The position numbers and the translations under genes are program-made. Positions 28,012 through 36,000 of a stretch of DNA of 64,000 bases are shown here, in pieces. The notes beneath the pieces were generated by a model. It was not told the DNA's origin. It ran no database searches and saw nothing but the letters and a program-made list of their open reading frames with translations. This stretch comes from Pseudomonas synxantha BG33R (GTDB lineage Bacteria; Pseudomonadota; Gammaproteobacteria; Pseudomonadales; Pseudomonadaceae). Position 1 is the first letter of the stretch. The number at the start of each line of letters is the position of its first letter. The stretch covers positions 3,101,398 to 3,165,397 of the forward strand of contig NZ_CM001514.1 in NCBI RefSeq assembly GCF_000263715.2. The letters are read 5' to 3'.

Positions 28012-28842
28012 GTGGAGCAGTGTTTTTTGGACAAAAGCAGCGACATTGAGCTGCGCCTGTTGATTGAGGCGATTTACCTCAAGTACAGCTACGACTTTCG
28101 TGACTACTCCGGTGCGTCGGTCAAACGGCGCGTTGCCCACGCGTTGCGCCAGTTCGACTGCGCGACTATTTCGGCGCTGCAGGAGCGGGTGCTGCACGAC
28201 CCGGCAGCGTTCATGCAGTTGCTGCAATTCTTGACGATCCCGGTGAGCGAAATGTTTCGCGACCCGTCGCACTTCCTGGCCATCCGCCAGGAAGTGGTAC
28301 CGCTGCTCAAGACCTACCCGTCAATCAAGATCTGGATCGCCGGCTGCAGCACGGGCGAGGAGGTATACTCCATGGCCATCCTGTTGCGCGAAGAGGGGTT
28401 GCTGGAGCGCACGATCATCTACGCCACGGACATCAATCCGGCATCGCTGGAGAAAGCCAAGCAGGGCATCTTCTCCCTTGAGAACGTTCGCGCCTACACA
28501 GCCAATTATCAGCAGGCAGGCGGGCAACGTTCATTCGCCGACTATTACACCGCAGCCTACGATTATGCGATCTTCGACAAGACGCTGCGCGAGAACGTGA
28601 CCTTCGCCGACCACAGCTTGGCGACCGACAGCGTGTTCTCAGAAACACAATTAATTTCATGCCGTAACGTATTGATTTATTTCAATAAAAAGTTGCAGGA
28701 TCGCGCATTCGGATTGTTTCATGAGTCGCTGTGTCATCGTGGCTTTCTCGTCTTGGGCAGCAAGGAAACCCTGGATTTTTCTGCCTACAGCAAGCAATTC
28801 GAACCCTTGGTCAAACAGGAACGGATCTACCGAAAATCATGA
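28012..28842 (+). CDS. CheR-type protein-glutamate methyltransferase
   Basis: 276 residues: N-terminal helical CheR domain (LRLLIEAIYLKYSYDFRDYS) and SAM-dependent methyltransferase domain with WIAGCSTGEEVYSMAILL and the later FNKKLQDRAFGLFHESL. The GTG start follows the kinase stop directly. It would methylate glutamates of a receptor-like protein, but no methyl-accepting receptor is encoded here; CheR-CheB pairs beside hybrid kinases usually act in non-flagellar sensing. Stop overlaps the cheB start (ATGA). Confidence 0.93.
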   Translation: MEQCFLDKSSDIELRLLIEAIYLKYSYDFRDYSGASVKRRVAHALRQFDCATISALQERVLHDPAAFMQLLQFLTIPVSEMFRDPSHFLAIRQEVVPLLKTYPSIKIWIAGCSTGEEVYSMAILLREEGLLERTIIYATDINPASLEKAKQGIFSLENVRAYTANYQQAGGQRSFADYYTAAYDYAIFDKTLRENVTFADHSLATDSVFSETQLISCRNVLIYFNKKLQDRAFGLFHESLCHRGFLVLGSKETLDFSAYSKQFEPLVKQERIYRKS

Positions 28843-29438
28843 GCGAGGCGCATGACCCCCCGATGCGTGGGATTGAAGCTATCGTTGTCGGCGCTTCCGC
28901 CGGCGGCGTTGAGGCCCTGCTGAGCATTTTTGGTGAACTGCCTGTGACCTTCAGCCTGCCGATCATCGCCGTGCTGCACCTGCCGGATGAGCGTCGCAGC
29001 CAGTTGGCAGAAGTCTTTGCGCGGCGCTTGAGCATTCCGGTCAAGGAAGCCCGGGACAAAGAGGCGGTCGAGGCGGGCACCTTGTATTTTGCCGGGCCTG
29101 GTTATCACTTGTCGGTGGAACATGACCGCAGCCTGTCCCTGAGCCAGGAAGACCGTGTGCACCACTCACGGCCGGCCATCGACTACCTGTTTGCCTCGGC
29201 TGCCGATGTGTACGGGCCGCGCCTGCTGGCGATCCTGTTGACCGGCGCAAACCAGGACGGCGCGCAGGGGCTGGCCCACGTCAAGCAATCCGGCGGCACC
29301 ACCATCGTGCAGGACCCCAAACAGGCACGGATCGCCGTGATGCCCCTGGCGGCCCTGGCCTTGCATACACCTGACCATATTCTTTCCTTGAGCCAGATCG
29401 GCTCATTGCTGGCTTCCCTGGAACCCTTCCCATGTTAA
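28839..29438 (+). CDS. CheB-type methylesterase without receiver domain
   Basis: 199 residues, only the CheB esterase domain. Catalytic Ser20 in VVGASAGGVEAL, His47 in AVLHLPDE and Asp140 in LLTGANQDGAQG are all present. The N-terminal receiver of chemotaxis CheB is absent, so activity is not set by phosphorylation of the same chain. ATG 28839 overlaps the cheR stop; the stop overlaps the next start at 29432, so the four genes are coupled. Confidence 0.93.
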   Translation: MSEAHDPPMRGIEAIVVGASAGGVEALLSIFGELPVTFSLPIIAVLHLPDERRSQLAEVFARRLSIPVKEARDKEAVEAGTLYFAGPGYHLSVEHDRSLSLSQEDRVHHSRPAIDYLFASAADVYGPRLLAILLTGANQDGAQGLAHVKQSGGTTIVQDPKQARIAVMPLAALALHTPDHILSLSQIGSLLASLEPFPC

Positions 29439-30625
29439 GTACTGTCCAGGCCAAACTGCTGATCGTCGACGATCTGCCGGAAAACCTGCTGGCCCTTGAA
29501 GCGCTGATCAAGCGCGAGGATCGCCAGGTCTTCAAGGCATTGAGTGCCGACGAGGCGTTGTCCTTGTTGCTGGAACACGAATTCGCCATGGCGATTCTCG
29601 ACGTGCAGATGCCCGGCATGAACGGTTTCGAACTGGCCGAACTGATGCGCGGCACCGAAAAGACCAAGAACATTCCCATTGTGTTCGTCAGCGCCGCCGG
29701 CCGCGAACTCAACTATGCCTTCAAGGGCTATGAAAGCGGGGCGGTAGACTTCCTGCACAAGCCGCTGGACATCCACGCGGTCAAGAGCAAGGTCAATGTG
29801 TTCGTCGACCTGTATCGCCAGAGCAAGGCGATGAAGCTGCAAGTCGAGGAACTGGAGCGCAGCCGCCGCGAGCAGGAGCTGTTGCTTACGCGCCTGCAGG
29901 CTACACAGGCCGAGCTGGAACAGGCGGTGCGTATGCGTGACGACTTCATGTCGATTGTCGCCCACGAAGTGCGTACGCCTCTGAACGGTCTGATTCTGGA
30001 GACCCAGCTGCGCAAGATGCACCTGGCCCGTGACAACGCTGCCGCGTTTACCCTGGACAAGATGCATGCGATGGTCGACCGCGATGAGCGCCAGATCAAA
30101 AGCCTGATCCGCCTGATCGAAGACATGCTCGATGTGTCGCGCATCCGCACCGGCAAACTGTCCATACGCCCGGCGCATTTTGATCTGGCGCAACTGGTGC
30201 GCAACCTCGTACATAACTTCGAACCACAGGTCGCCGCTGCCGAGTCGTCGATGCAGTTGGTGGCCGACGAGGCTGTGGAAGGCAACTGGGATGAGTTTCG
30301 TATCGAGCAGGTGATTACCAACCTGCTGACCAATGCCCTGCGCTACGGGGCCAAAAGCCCGGTGGATGTGCGGGTGTATACCGAGCATGGCGAGGCGCGT
30401 GTGGAAGTGCGCGACCGTGGCATTGGTATCAGTGAAGCCAACCAGAAGCGCATTTTTCAGCAGTTCGAACGGGTTTCCGCCAACCATGCCGCCGCTGGCC
30501 TGGGCCTGGGGTTGTTTATTTCCGAGCAGATTGTTGCTGCCCATGGCGGCACCATTGAGGTCGAGAGCCAGATAGGCGAGGGCGCCCTGTTTCGGGTGTG
30601 CCTGCCCCTTGAGGCGGCTGCGTGA
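29432..30625 (+). CDS. REC-HisKA-HATPase hybrid response regulator/kinase
   Basis: 397 residues: receiver with Asp57 (MAILDVQMPGMNG) and KPLD, a coiled linker (~130-165), HisKA with His178 (IVAHEVRTPLNG) and an ATPase domain (GIGISEANQKRIFQQFERV, then GLGLGLFISEQIV). No membrane segment: a soluble kinase driven by phosphorylation from another kinase, most simply the hybrid kinase three genes upstream. Start overlaps the cheB stop by seven bases. Confidence 0.93.
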   Translation: MLSTVQAKLLIVDDLPENLLALEALIKREDRQVFKALSADEALSLLLEHEFAMAILDVQMPGMNGFELAELMRGTEKTKNIPIVFVSAAGRELNYAFKGYESGAVDFLHKPLDIHAVKSKVNVFVDLYRQSKAMKLQVEELERSRREQELLLTRLQATQAELEQAVRMRDDFMSIVAHEVRTPLNGLILETQLRKMHLARDNAAAFTLDKMHAMVDRDERQIKSLIRLIEDMLDVSRIRTGKLSIRPAHFDLAQLVRNLVHNFEPQVAAAESSMQLVADEAVEGNWDEFRIEQVITNLLTNALRYGAKSPVDVRVYTEHGEARVEVRDRGIGISEANQKRIFQQFERVSANHAAAGLGLGLFISEQIVAAHGGTIEVESQIGEGALFRVCLPLEAAA

Positions 30626-30703
30626 AATCAATCGTCAGCTCAACGCAACCTCTGCGTGACCCCATGGTCGTAACTGCAGCAATTGACCGGACAAAGGCTT
30701 CCC

Positions 30704-31081
30704 ATGAGTGAAGATGCGCAAGATGTCGTACTGATCGTCGAGGATGACGAATCCATTATGTTTGTGCTGGGTGAATACCTGGCAGGTTTGGGCTACCGGG
30801 TCTTGAAGGCGATCGATGGGGAGCAGGCCTTTGAAATCCTTGCGACCAAGCCGCACCTGGACCTGATGGTCACCGATTATCGCCTGCCTGGCGGGATTTC
30901 CGGGGTGCAGATTGCCGAGCCGGCGCTGAAGCTGCGACCGGAACTGAAAGTGATTTTTATCAGCGGCTACCCGCAGGAAATTCTCGACTGCAACAGCCCG
31001 ATCACGCGCAATGCACCTATCCTCGCCAAGCCGTTTGATTTGGATACGTTGCAAGAGCATATCCAGCGGTTGTTGGCCTGA
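30704..31081 (+). CDS. Single-domain response regulator
   Basis: 125 residues from ATG 30704 with AAAGG upstream. Receiver features: LIVEDDESI, Asp58 in LMVTDYRLPGG, and AKPFDLDTL with the conserved Lys. No output domain. It is the last gene of the 24508-31081 signalling operon (78 bp after the preceding gene) and probably the final or shuttle receiver. Confidence 0.9.
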   Translation: MSEDAQDVVLIVEDDESIMFVLGEYLAGLGYRVLKAIDGEQAFEILATKPHLDLMVTDYRLPGGISGVQIAEPALKLRPELKVIFISGYPQEILDCNSPITRNAPILAKPFDLDTLQEHIQRLLA

Positions 31082-31086
31082 AGCAA

Positions 31087-31108
31087 GCGGCGCCATATCG
31101 GGCGCCGC
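31087..31108. terminator. Hairpin between convergent genes, candidate bidirectional terminator
   Basis: GCGGCGCC (31087-31094) and GGCGCCGC (31101-31108) pair perfectly over 8 bp with a 6-base loop. It lies between the stop of the response regulator and the stop of the convergent toxin gene, where a terminator is expected. There is no long T run on either side, so strength is uncertain. Confidence 0.6.
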
Positions 31109-31121
31109 GCATTTCATTCAA

Positions 31122-34100
31122 TCAAGGCTGGGCCTTCTTAACGTTTGCGTTTAGTTCACTCGCAGGGGTGTAAGCATATTGTCGCTTGACATTTTCCCCA
31201 AGTCCGTCGATGAAATCTTGAAGACCTTTGTGGTTGCCATCGCTAATTTTATAGACGCTGATTCCGGCGCTGGTCTGTGGAAGATTGCCACTCTTGATCA
31301 TCGCCGCATCAAAGCTCAGGTTATTAGTATTGAAAAGGAATAACTCATTATTGCTGGTTTTTTGTATATACACCGTGTGAGAGAAATCCCCTCCTTCATT
31401 GGCATACTTGAAGTTAATAAATCCCGACTCTGTAATGTCAGCGGGATTGAAGGTGGTTTTCAGGCTGTCGGGCTTGATGCCCATGAGTTCAAGGTAGCCG
31501 GCTGAATAGTTATTACCGCCTTTGCGATTTGTGGCGGCTACAACGGTGTCGAATACCTGAGGCGAAAGGGTTTTTTCAGCTTGCCCCACGCGTATGGAAG
31601 CTTCGTAACAAATCAGCCATCGGTTGCCAGGGTGCGCATGCAGCTTCTCCAAGTTGAGCCTCAGTTCTTCGTTAGTGAGGTTGCGCGGTCTACCCGAAGG
31701 GGTCAGTGGCACGTCATATAATGGCTTCACCTCTGAGCTGAGTACACTGTTTTTTTGCAGCCAGGTGTCATCATGATCAAAAACCTTAAACTCAAGAGCG
31801 TTCCTGTCAAGGCTGTGAGTTTTATATTGAACATTCAGTTTTTTATCATGGAAAAGTTTCTTCAAGCCACCTTCCATGGCCTCGGCGCTTGAAAACGTTG
31901 CCACACCGAAATTTGGGTCATAAAACCAGAATAGCTTTTCGCCCTCTGTTACCTTGATCCCCGCTGACACTGCATGGCCCGGCGTATCGATCATTATCGA
32001 TTTTTGAACCGGCGAATCGCTCAATTCTTTTATCATGGCTTGATAGGAAAGCTGCCGAGGAGTTTTCCCAGCGTGGAAAGCGGTCTGGCCGCCTACTTGA
32101 GTCTGAAGTTTGGTTAGAGCTTGAATGAACTTGCGTGAGGCTGGGTCTGTAGGAAACGCCGCAGCGGTGTAGAGATTTTTAATGAGTTGCGCCTCCTTTC
32201 CTTCCTCCATTGCCATCGCCATTACACGGGACAGCGCAGCACTCTGCCCGTCAGACAGCTGTAATGTCTCAGTCAGGTAGACAACTTGCGGCACAGGGAT
32301 CACGTTGCCGAAGCGAGGTTCTATATTGTCAATGAATCGCGCCGAACCGGAGCGCCCAAAACCGTACGCAATATCATCGTATTTTTTTGCAATAATGCCT
32401 ACTTGCTCAGCAGTGAGTGTGCTGTCGCCAGCCAACTTCATAATGTCTTCTATTTTTTTAGCTCTGTCCAGTCCAGGCACCTTGCTATAAGCGCCGATAT
32501 AGTAACCATTATCAAACTCCGCTGTTCCTCGATGCTTTATAACGCTTCCTTTCCACTTGTTGACTATCTCATCGCTTATTTTCTTTTTGGGGTCCGCCGC
32601 ACTCGCCCAGTTCCCAAATTCTTCCACATTTATTCGCGGAGAGGGTAAGAAGTCTTTGAGGGGAAGCCCGTAGGGTTGCCGGGTAACTGTATCGATGGCA
32701 TACCATTTGCCATTCTTCTGTGCTGCGACAGTTTCAACGAGTTCTCCATGAATTCTAGCGGTTCCTATCGCGCCGGAATCAAAACCTTTCAACGCTTTTA
32801 TCGCCTTATAGGTTTCCGGCATAGTCCATTTTATGACTTTTCGGGTGGCTAGTTTGGCCAGGTTTTTTCCGGCAGTTGCAACGCCGCTCACTAGCGTGCC
32901 AACGCCGTCCAGTGGATTGAGTGCACCGATGATGCCACGACGGAAAATCTTGGCACCATACTTGAAGTATCGGGATGCGGATGATCCTATCTTCAGGGCT
33001 TTTACGCCCTTTGCGGCCGCGTTGAACGAAACGAAAAAACCGAACACATCAAGGGCCAGGTCAACGATACCTTCGCCAACGTTGCCCTTCGCAAAATTAT
33101 TGACCGCAGAGTAAAACGGAACAAGGTTCAGGAAAAAATCACCTATTTTTTTATTGGTCGATACTTCTGTATCGAACGTCGTCATACCCTTGGCTATTTC
33201 TTTATACGACTGAATGTCGGCAATTTTCAACTTTGCATCCGCGATGTAGCGTGTTCGCTCGCTAAAGTAGCTCCTGGGTATCTTGGTGTCGTTTTTTTCA
33301 TCAAGCAGTTTGTCAGTATAGTTACTGGCAGGGGCAATGGGTGTAAGCAGGTCGAAGCTGTCTCCAGGCTTCATTCCGGGTGGAATAGGCGAACTGCTTG
33401 TAGGGGGCGAGCCGATTTTTGCGTCATTCAAATCATCGCGTTTTATAATGGTGTTCTTATGCCAGTCTATTTCATAGGTGTGCGTTTTTTCATCGAGCCT
33501 ACTACGCAAAAATATTTTTCCCTCATTCCTTGGATGACTCTTTAATTGCCCTGTGGTAGCGGGAAGATTAACGACAGAATGTTGAGCAACGGTGAGCTGC
33601 CCATATTCAATCATTTTCCGGTCAGACAGGGGCAGCGATGAAATCAAGTTTTTGGTTTGCGCACTGATTGCCGCTTCATGGTCATCAACGTAAGCGGAAA
33701 ACTCATGTTCAAATTCAGCCTTTAGAGCTGATACTGACGAAGTTTCCGTGCTCAGTCTTGCTCGAATGGCGGGCAGGCTTATTTTGCTATTACTTGACCG
33801 CCATTGTATATCGTCCGGTTTGAGCCTGTTCGTCAGGTACAAATCCACTACCGAATAAGGACCAGGGGAGTCATGATGAGCGGTATCACGAGTGATGCAT
33901 TTATCTTGAAGATCTTCCAGAGATAAATGTGGTAGAAGCGATTGCAAGTATTTCGCCACTTTTTTCTGAAACTGGGGCATCTGCGTTGCAAGCGTAGTCG
34001 ACGCTGCGCTCAACTCAGCCACCTGTTTATTAAATGCGTTGCGCACCTCATCCATCTGAGCGCCTGTATACACATCCTCGCCGTTGACGTCCAAGATGCC

Positions 34101-35861
34101 GTTTACGATACCCCAGTCTTTCAGCGCGTCACTTTGTGCAAGCTGTTCAACGAGCTTTTCCTGAGGATAAAGTGGTATTTGTTCAGCACGGGTCATCACC
34201 TGTGCAAATGTCATTTTACTGGTGGAACCAGGTGCCTGGGCTTCGATACGCGCCACCGCAGTGCTGAAACTGACCCATGTGTGCGAGCCAAATTTAACTT
34301 CCTCAGGTATATTTTTAACCAAAAGTTCCGGCGCTTTGCGAGACAACAGTACAAACACAGCGAGAGGGGCGGTTCGGGCCGTGGCTTTTCCCTCACGGAT
34401 CAAGTGTTCACTCAGGGCGCTTCGTATAGCGGATGCACTTTTCCCTCCAAGGTGGGGGGTGGCCAAGTTGAATCCAGCGACCGTGGTTCTCGTTGAAGCG
34501 TTTGGGTTCGTGAACACGCTTTCGCTGTCCAAGGAAGTTTGGAGCGCGGCAAGCATCCACTCCATGATAGTGTCAGGCGAAGCTATTTCGCCCAGCTCTG
34601 ACCTCGCTCTCATGCCCAAGAGTCGTGCTTTGGTGGACTTGAGAAGGTCGTTAAGCACTTGATGAGGATTATCGTTGAGGGCGCTGGCGTCCCAGTGAAC
34701 GTTACGGGTCCAATGAGCGAGCAAATTGTTGTCTTGCGTATCTTTCAAGTCGTGGCGAATGACAGAGTGGAGCTTGCGCTGATCTTCGTTGCTTAGCAGC
34801 GTTGGCCAGGAAAGCGCACCGCCCAGATCTCCGAGAGCAGGCTTAACCGGGGGGACACCCATCAGTGCTTTGGCCACCCCCACAAGTTGATCATAGCTTG
34901 TGGGAATCTCTATACCTTGATCTTCCATAAACTGATGCAGGCTTACAGTCGCCCCTGGCATCAGGTTGTGTTCTCGAAAATAGGATGAGGCGGGGTCTAC
35001 AGTGAATACCGTATTTTTCAACGCCTCCCGTTGGTCCGGTCCAAAAGGCTGTGCGCGTTCTTCCTGAGTGCTATAGGGAATTGCGGAGTTCGATAGCCTT
35101 CCCAGCTTTGCAACAAGACTGGCGGTTATCTGGCCACTCACGGCCCTACGATTATTAAAGTCACCCAGTTCGGTCTGTTGCAGACTGAGGTTCTCCCTGA
35201 AAGGGCTATGCAAATCTGCTGGTTCGAAAGGGGGCCCCTCCAGCACTTGATCAGCATACTCTTTCAAGATTTCTTTTTGAGCGGGCTTGGGGGTGGAGCC
35301 ATCAAAGGGAACATGCTTGTGATAAAAGAAACCGATGTCTTGCGCCTGTGCGGTATCTTTCTCCCCGATCGTAACAACCCCGCCGTACGGCGTCAGCGCT
35401 TTGACGGCACTCATGAGCAGAGGCCAGCCAGGAAAGTCGTATACGCTTACAGCGCCGCCGGCCCAGTCGGAAATGATGGTGCCATTGCGGGCATCAATCT
35501 TGATGGGGGAGGATAGGTCAATGTTCTTATCGGCTGCCCAATCCTTCATTGCGCGGCTTTCAATAATATCATGCAGATGCCTTCGCCATTGTCCGAAGGA
35601 AGAGTTTGGCGGGATGTCTATCTTTAACTTTTTATAGTCCAGATTCTGCTCTTGAATGACCGGACTTTTTAGTGCATTTGCGTACCTCCTGGTTAGGATC
35701 CAGTCCCCCGCTGCCTGAGGTGTTTCATCAGAGGACTCGCTAACCACGGGAGCCTCTTCCATTGGAGACGGAGAGGCGGTGAGCGCGCGTGCGTCGTGCC
35801 CAACAGGTGGGGTTTCGATCTGGACAACCAACGGGCTTGCGGTGGAAGAGGACGTTATCAC
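31122..35861 (-). CDS. Giant toxin-like protein with two papain-like C-terminal modules (paralogue B)
   Basis: 1579 residues, paralogous to the protein at 20643 but with ~270 more N-terminal and ~215 more C-terminal residues. The N terminus is Ser/Thr/Pro-rich without a Sec signal. GALSWP is kept (~350), as is the hydrophobic region (~905-1010: FFLNLVPFYSAVNNFAKG). In the C58-like module the Cys position is Ser1207 (DGQSAA), with His1296 (PGHAVSAG) and Asp1315 (FYDPNFG) intact. A second candidate module follows: Cys1418 (RWLICYEAS), His1495 (DFSHTVYIQ), Asn1511 (LFLFNTNN). Codon use and base composition look more AT-rich than the neighbours, suggesting transfer. Target unknown. Confidence 0.75.
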   Translation of the reverse strand: MITSSSTASPLVVQIETPPVGHDARALTASPSPMEEAPVVSESSDETPQAAGDWILTRRYANALKSPVIQEQNLDYKKLKIDIPPNSSFGQWRRHLHDIIESRAMKDWAADKNIDLSSPIKIDARNGTIISDWAGGAVSVYDFPGWPLLMSAVKALTPYGGVVTIGEKDTAQAQDIGFFYHKHVPFDGSTPKPAQKEILKEYADQVLEGPPFEPADLHSPFRENLSLQQTELGDFNNRRAVSGQITASLVAKLGRLSNSAIPYSTQEERAQPFGPDQREALKNTVFTVDPASSYFREHNLMPGATVSLHQFMEDQGIEIPTSYDQLVGVAKALMGVPPVKPALGDLGGALSWPTLLSNEDQRKLHSVIRHDLKDTQDNNLLAHWTRNVHWDASALNDNPHQVLNDLLKSTKARLLGMRARSELGEIASPDTIMEWMLAALQTSLDSESVFTNPNASTRTTVAGFNLATPHLGGKSASAIRSALSEHLIREGKATARTAPLAVFVLLSRKAPELLVKNIPEEVKFGSHTWVSFSTAVARIEAQAPGSTSKMTFAQVMTRAEQIPLYPQEKLVEQLAQSDALKDWGIVNGILDVNGEDVYTGAQMDEVRNAFNKQVAELSAASTTLATQMPQFQKKVAKYLQSLLPHLSLEDLQDKCITRDTAHHDSPGPYSVVDLYLTNRLKPDDIQWRSSNSKISLPAIRARLSTETSSVSALKAEFEHEFSAYVDDHEAAISAQTKNLISSLPLSDRKMIEYGQLTVAQHSVVNLPATTGQLKSHPRNEGKIFLRSRLDEKTHTYEIDWHKNTIIKRDDLNDAKIGSPPTSSSPIPPGMKPGDSFDLLTPIAPASNYTDKLLDEKNDTKIPRSYFSERTRYIADAKLKIADIQSYKEIAKGMTTFDTEVSTNKKIGDFFLNLVPFYSAVNNFAKGNVGEGIVDLALDVFGFFVSFNAAAKGVKALKIGSSASRYFKYGAKIFRRGIIGALNPLDGVGTLVSGVATAGKNLAKLATRKVIKWTMPETYKAIKALKGFDSGAIGTARIHGELVETVAAQKNGKWYAIDTVTRQPYGLPLKDFLPSPRINVEEFGNWASAADPKKKISDEIVNKWKGSVIKHRGTAEFDNGYYIGAYSKVPGLDRAKKIEDIMKLAGDSTLTAEQVGIIAKKYDDIAYGFGRSGSARFIDNIEPRFGNVIPVPQVVYLTETLQLSDGQSAALSRVMAMAMEEGKEAQLIKNLYTAAAFPTDPASRKFIQALTKLQTQVGGQTAFHAGKTPRQLSYQAMIKELSDSPVQKSIMIDTPGHAVSAGIKVTEGEKLFWFYDPNFGVATFSSAEAMEGGLKKLFHDKKLNVQYKTHSLDRNALEFKVFDHDDTWLQKNSVLSSEVKPLYDVPLTPSGRPRNLTNEELRLNLEKLHAHPGNRWLICYEASIRVGQAEKTLSPQVFDTVVAATNRKGGNNYSAGYLELMGIKPDSLKTTFNPADITESGFINFKYANEGGDFSHTVYIQKTSNNELFLFNTNNLSFDAAMIKSGNLPQTSAGISVYKISDGNHKGLQDFIDGLGENVKRQYAYTPASELNANVKKAQP

Positions 35862-35905
35862 TGACGGAATTCTCTTAGTCGATGCTGATTGAAGTATTTT
35901 TTCAT

Positions 35906-35927
35906 ACGAAACTCGCTATCGTTTCGT
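35906..35927. promoter_or_regulatory. Inverted repeat upstream of toxin paralogue B
   Basis: ACGAAAC (35906-35912) and GTTTCGT (35921-35927) form a perfect 7-bp inverted repeat with an 8-base spacer, 45-66 bases before the toxin start at 35861. Position fits an operator or promoter-proximal site; no known regulator motif was recognised. Confidence 0.35.
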
Positions 35928-36000
35928 GGAAAAAAACAGGCATCGATTCCATCTGTTCAACATCGATCCATGACAATTCGTTACATAGCGGCGTGCATGT

